This document shows, in pieces, positions 38,165 through 40,481 of a DNA stretch of 40,481 bases. The DNA is from a virus: the IMG/VR virus record IMGVR_UViG_3300050035_000335, positions 1 to 40,481 of that record, one strand, 5' to 3'. The notes below the pieces were generated by a model, which saw only the letters and a list, made by a program, of their open reading frames with translations, did no database searches and had not been told where the DNA came from. Within the stretch, counting starts at the first letter, position 1. Each line of letters opens with the position of its first letter. The position numbers and the translations under genes were made by a program.

Positions 38165-39127
38165 TTGCCGATTAAGAATTATAAGGACATCGTACTCACA
38201 ATGGAAAACTCTGAAATTCCAGCCCCCCCTAAAGAGGAGGGAGCTATTGAGCTTTTCCGGGATGACCTGCGTACCCCGCAAATTGAGTTTGGTCGCTGCG
38301 CCATTACTGGCCAATGGGGTAAGTGCGTATCCCTTGATCTGGGGGACATCTCTATTGACTCACCGGATATTACCCGGGGTGTAAGCCTTGATGACGCTGG
38401 CCAGGTGCGTTTTTCCATCTGGAAACCCACCATTTTTAACAACCAAATCACGGTTTCTGAGGCAGGCTTAGAGAAACTTCTCGCTTGGTCCAGAAACCAG
38501 GAGAGCCCTATTCCGAGTATCACCCCAGACCTTGTGTATATGTGGAGTGTCATGTATACCGATGGCGGCGCTAGGAGCCAGTTTGAAACCACGGAATCAG
38601 GCAACGAAGTGGAAGTCAACTCACGAGAGATCGACTACAGCAAGCTTTCACAGATTAATCTGGTGCCGCATTACGGTGTGGGAAATCCTGATCTTCCTAC
38701 GTATACTTATGTAAAAGAGTCAGGCAAGATATATCGCAATGGGGAAGAGCTCGATCTGCAGTATTCCGGCGAATTTATGCCCATCGCCGACGTGGTGTAT
38801 TCCCGTAAGGTGGATCATACCTGGGGAAGCGGCATGGTGCAAAACAGCCTAAGCCGTAACATTAGCGCGGCACATACGAGCGTTTTGCAGCTCCTTGGCT
38901 GGAAAGAAGGCGGCCTCCAGGCAAAACCAGAATTTCTGGGATGGGAAGAGGGCACAAGTCCCGTTACAGGAGTATATTTTTCGAACGAGGTCTTCTATGA
39001 GCCGCGAGCCTGCATCATTTGCATCGACGACCGGGGCGTGTGGCGTCCTTGGCAGTATAGCGCTGAAACAAAAGAGTTTGCTTTAGCAAGAGTGACAAGA
39101 GCATCCACAACCAATAACGCTAGATAA
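38165..39127 (+). CDS. Hypothetical tail-region protein (320 aa)
   Basis: GGAGG (38152-38156) precedes TTG 38165 at 8 nt; the same frame has a TTG at 38150 that is part of the RBS itself, so 38165 is chosen. Not recognised. Early C-A-I-T-G-Q-W-G-K-C may be a small metal or disulfide loop. A repeated module is visible: V-L-Q-L-L-G-W-K-E-G-G-L-Q-A-K-P-E-F-L-G, then W-E-E-G-T-S. The C-terminus has ACIICIDDRGVWRPWQYS. No signal or membrane span. It has its own promoter, so it may be an accessory gene between fibre genes. Confidence 0.55.
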   Translation: MPIKNYKDIVLTMENSEIPAPPKEEGAIELFRDDLRTPQIEFGRCAITGQWGKCVSLDLGDISIDSPDITRGVSLDDAGQVRFSIWKPTIFNNQITVSEAGLEKLLAWSRNQESPIPSITPDLVYMWSVMYTDGGARSQFETTESGNEVEVNSREIDYSKLSQINLVPHYGVGNPDLPTYTYVKESGKIYRNGEELDLQYSGEFMPIADVVYSRKVDHTWGSGMVQNSLSRNISAAHTSVLQLLGWKEGGLQAKPEFLGWEEGTSPVTGVYFSNEVFYEPRACIICIDDRGVWRPWQYSAETKEFALARVTRASTTNNAR

Positions 39128-39136
39128 CTAATTATT

Positions 39137-39715
39137 ATGCCGACATCCTTTCCAACAACCGTAGATAGTTTTACCAATCCGAGCAGCACCACATCGCTCG
39201 GAAGTGGTAACCCGGCGCTTGTGCATCATACACAGCATGCCGATGCCAACGACGCAATCACGGCGCTTGAAACGAAGGTCGGCGCAGCAGCATCGACTGA
39301 TCCCACCTCACTCGATTACAAAATTCGTACCGGCAGTTTCCTCCGAACAACGGTAACAACGACTACAGCCCTCATTGCTAATGCCGCTTCCGATACTACA
39401 CAAACGCTCGCTATCGGTAAGGAGGCGACTGTGCTGCAGCTTGTTACTTCCGCAGCCGCCTGGGTACGCCTGTACGCCTCGACAGCCGCGCAAACGGCTG
39501 ATAGCACTCGGCTGCAAACGGTGGACCCTGCGGCAGGCGCAGGTGTGCTGCTGGACGTTTTAACAACGGCTAGTCTGCTGACAATTGTGCTTTCCCCTCC
39601 AGCAATTGCTTTTAGCAGTACGGGAGGCACCACTATTCCCATCACCGTCACAAATGCTAGTGGCGCAGCGCAGGCGATCACGGTGACACTCACCCTCGTA
39701 CCAAAAGAAGGATAA
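39137..39715 (+). CDS. Tail fibre-type protein (192 aa)
   Basis: The N-terminus is a common phage fibre module: F-P-T-T-V-D-S-F-T-N-P, H-H-T-Q-H-A-D-A-N-D-A-I-T-A-L-E-T-K-V-G, then S-L-D-Y-K-I. The H-A-D-x-N-D-A-I-x-A-L-E-x-K-V-G segment forms a short coiled coil in many fibre proteins. The C-terminal half is a beta domain (A-A-W-V-R-L-Y-A-S-T-A-A-Q-T-A-D-S-T-R) like small carbohydrate-binding domains. The gene starts 9 nt after the previous stop and is followed 2 nt later by the next, so they are co-translated. Confidence 0.7.
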   Translation: MPTSFPTTVDSFTNPSSTTSLGSGNPALVHHTQHADANDAITALETKVGAAASTDPTSLDYKIRTGSFLRTTVTTTTALIANAASDTTQTLAIGKEATVLQLVTSAAAWVRLYASTAAQTADSTRLQTVDPAAGAGVLLDVLTTASLLTIVLSPPAIAFSSTGGTTIPITVTNASGAAQAITVTLTLVPKEG

Positions 39716-39717
39716 TT

Positions 39718-40481
39718 ATGGCAATAGCATCATTTAATAGCTACCCAGATAACTCAGCAAGCGGCAACTTTAAAGCCTGGGGATCAGCCCTGAGCGCTGC
39801 TATTGCCGTAGTAGGACTCACTAAAACCACAGACACGGGCCAACTTGTTTGGAGTTCCGTACCAGCAACAAATCCAACAACCGCAAGTACCTTTTATGGT
39901 TATGAAATTTGGCAACTGACGGATACACTGGCTGCAACGTTTCCTGTTTATATTAAAGTAGAGTATGGAGCAGGAACGAATGTCGCTTCCCCCTCGATTC
40001 GTGTATCAGTTGGAACAGGTACAAATGGTGCTGGGGCGCTTACAGGAAATATTTCTACACCCGCCGTGCATATGATTTATAGCAGTGACACCACTAGATT
40101 ACATACATCCTTTGTCAGTAGTGATGGTGGTCGTTTGCAGCTTGGCCTCTGGGTTGATGCACAGACAGGCTATGGGGGTGTATTCTCTATCTCTCGTACA
40201 GTCTCTAGTGCAGGCGTCACTAATACTAACGGAATTAATATTGTAACATATAATATGGTAGGCCCTAGCACACAGACGCAAACGCAGCAGTATATTCCTT
40301 TTCTGGGACTTGGAATACCCTTTCCCTACACACCCTCCACAACGTGGTGCTGCGCTGTGCCTAATACAGGATACGCAACGCTTGGATCAAATATCGGAGT
40401 TTTTCCAATTTTCCCCTGGATAGGTTTTGCCGATAACCCCGATATGGGAGCCTTGGCGGCATTTAAGAATGATATCGGAAT
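39718..40481 (+). CDS. Appendage/fibre-like structural protein, 3' partial
   Basis: ATG 39718 starts 2 nt after the previous stop, and the frame runs open to the window end (254 codons seen). The sequence begins MAIASFNSYPDNSASGNFKA and is rich in Thr, Gly, Ser and aromatic residues, with beta content: F-P-V-Y-I-K-V-E-Y-G-A-G-T-N-V-A-S-P-S-I, G-G-R-L-Q-L-G-L-W-V-D-A-Q-T-G-Y. A later hydrophobic part, IGVFPIFPWIGFADNPDM, is not a clear membrane span. Likely a tail-tip or fibre component; no family can be named from the visible part. Confidence 0.65.
   Translation, partial: MAIASFNSYPDNSASGNFKAWGSALSAAIAVVGLTKTTDTGQLVWSSVPATNPTTASTFYGYEIWQLTDTLAATFPVYIKVEYGAGTNVASPSIRVSVGTGTNGAGALTGNISTPAVHMIYSSDTTRLHTSFVSSDGGRLQLGLWVDAQTGYGGVFSISRTVSSAGVTNTNGINIVTYNMVGPSTQTQTQQYIPFLGLGIPFPYTPSTTWCCAVPNTGYATLGSNIGVFPIFPWIGFADNPDMGALAAFKNDIG

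Noticed and set aside
1-40481. CRISPR array, integrase, or lysis cassette
   Set aside because: No regularly spaced repeats, no tyrosine or serine integrase motifs, and no endolysin or clear holin were seen in the window.

Overview
The window is a stretch of a tailed double-stranded DNA bacteriophage genome (Caudoviricetes), cut at both ends. Almost every gene lies on the + strand, tightly packed, with ATGA or GTGA overlaps, good Shine-Dalgarno sites and several GTG or TTG starts. The core is a virion assembly cluster in standard order: terminase, portal, protease and capsid, neck, tail tube, tail chaperones, tape measure, distal tail and fibres. The host cannot be named. A lipobox protein and several Sec signal peptides fit a bacterial host, and a GT9 heptosyltransferase-like enzyme hints at an LPS-bearing one.

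Layout. 1-4.9 kb: DNA metabolism, with a Cas4/RecB-like nuclease (5' partial), a B12-dependent class II ribonucleotide reductase, a small unknown protein, a dNMP kinase and two small proteins. 4.9-7.8 kb: large terminase interrupted by a LAGLIDADG intein inside its Walker A motif. 7.9-16.0 kb: T4 gp20-like portal, a membrane protein, an inserted 1-kb mobile module (RHH repressor plus HNH nuclease), a DUF932 protein, and a 1016-residue fusion of a T4 gp21-like prohead protease with a gp23-like capsid protein. 16.06-17.73 kb: a complete IS200/IS605 element (tnpA, tnpB) on the minus strand. 17.8-19.2 kb: small accessory genes (a His/Tyr-rich lipoprotein, a truncated DNA methyltransferase, two unknowns). 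19.2-24.3 kb: two SGNH hydrolases and a virion-type protein, all with signal peptides. 24.3-28.2 kb: neck and tail-completion genes, a second HNH nuclease and the tail tube. 28.3 kb: a TylF-like O-methyltransferase with its own terminator/promoter pair. 29.0-40.5 kb: tail chaperones with a GGGAAAC -1 frameshift site, a 1503-residue tape measure, distal tail genes, an HTH protein, a GT9 glycosyltransferase and fibre or appendage genes running off the end.

How it fits together. The head genes are T4-like, but the tail genes seen here (tube, gpG/gpGT, long tape measure, no sheath) look like a long non-contractile tail, so the phage is mosaic. Scattered among structural genes are apparent cell-surface modifiers (lipoprotein, secreted SGNH esterases, methyltransferase, heptosyltransferase). 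Several sit behind their own extended -10 promoter, which overlaps or abuts an intrinsic terminator, as in moron cassettes.

The most unusual item is the 10.06-11.10 kb module. Its two ends carry TTTA-loop hairpins, and its right end matches that of the TnpA/TnpB element 5 kb away (AAGAAGCC, a CTTTAG loop, a terminal TGTCAC). It nevertheless encodes a ribbon-helix-helix protein and a zinc-ribbon HNH nuclease in place of TnpA/TnpB. It looks like an IS605-type element with a swapped nuclease cargo, possibly mobilised in trans.
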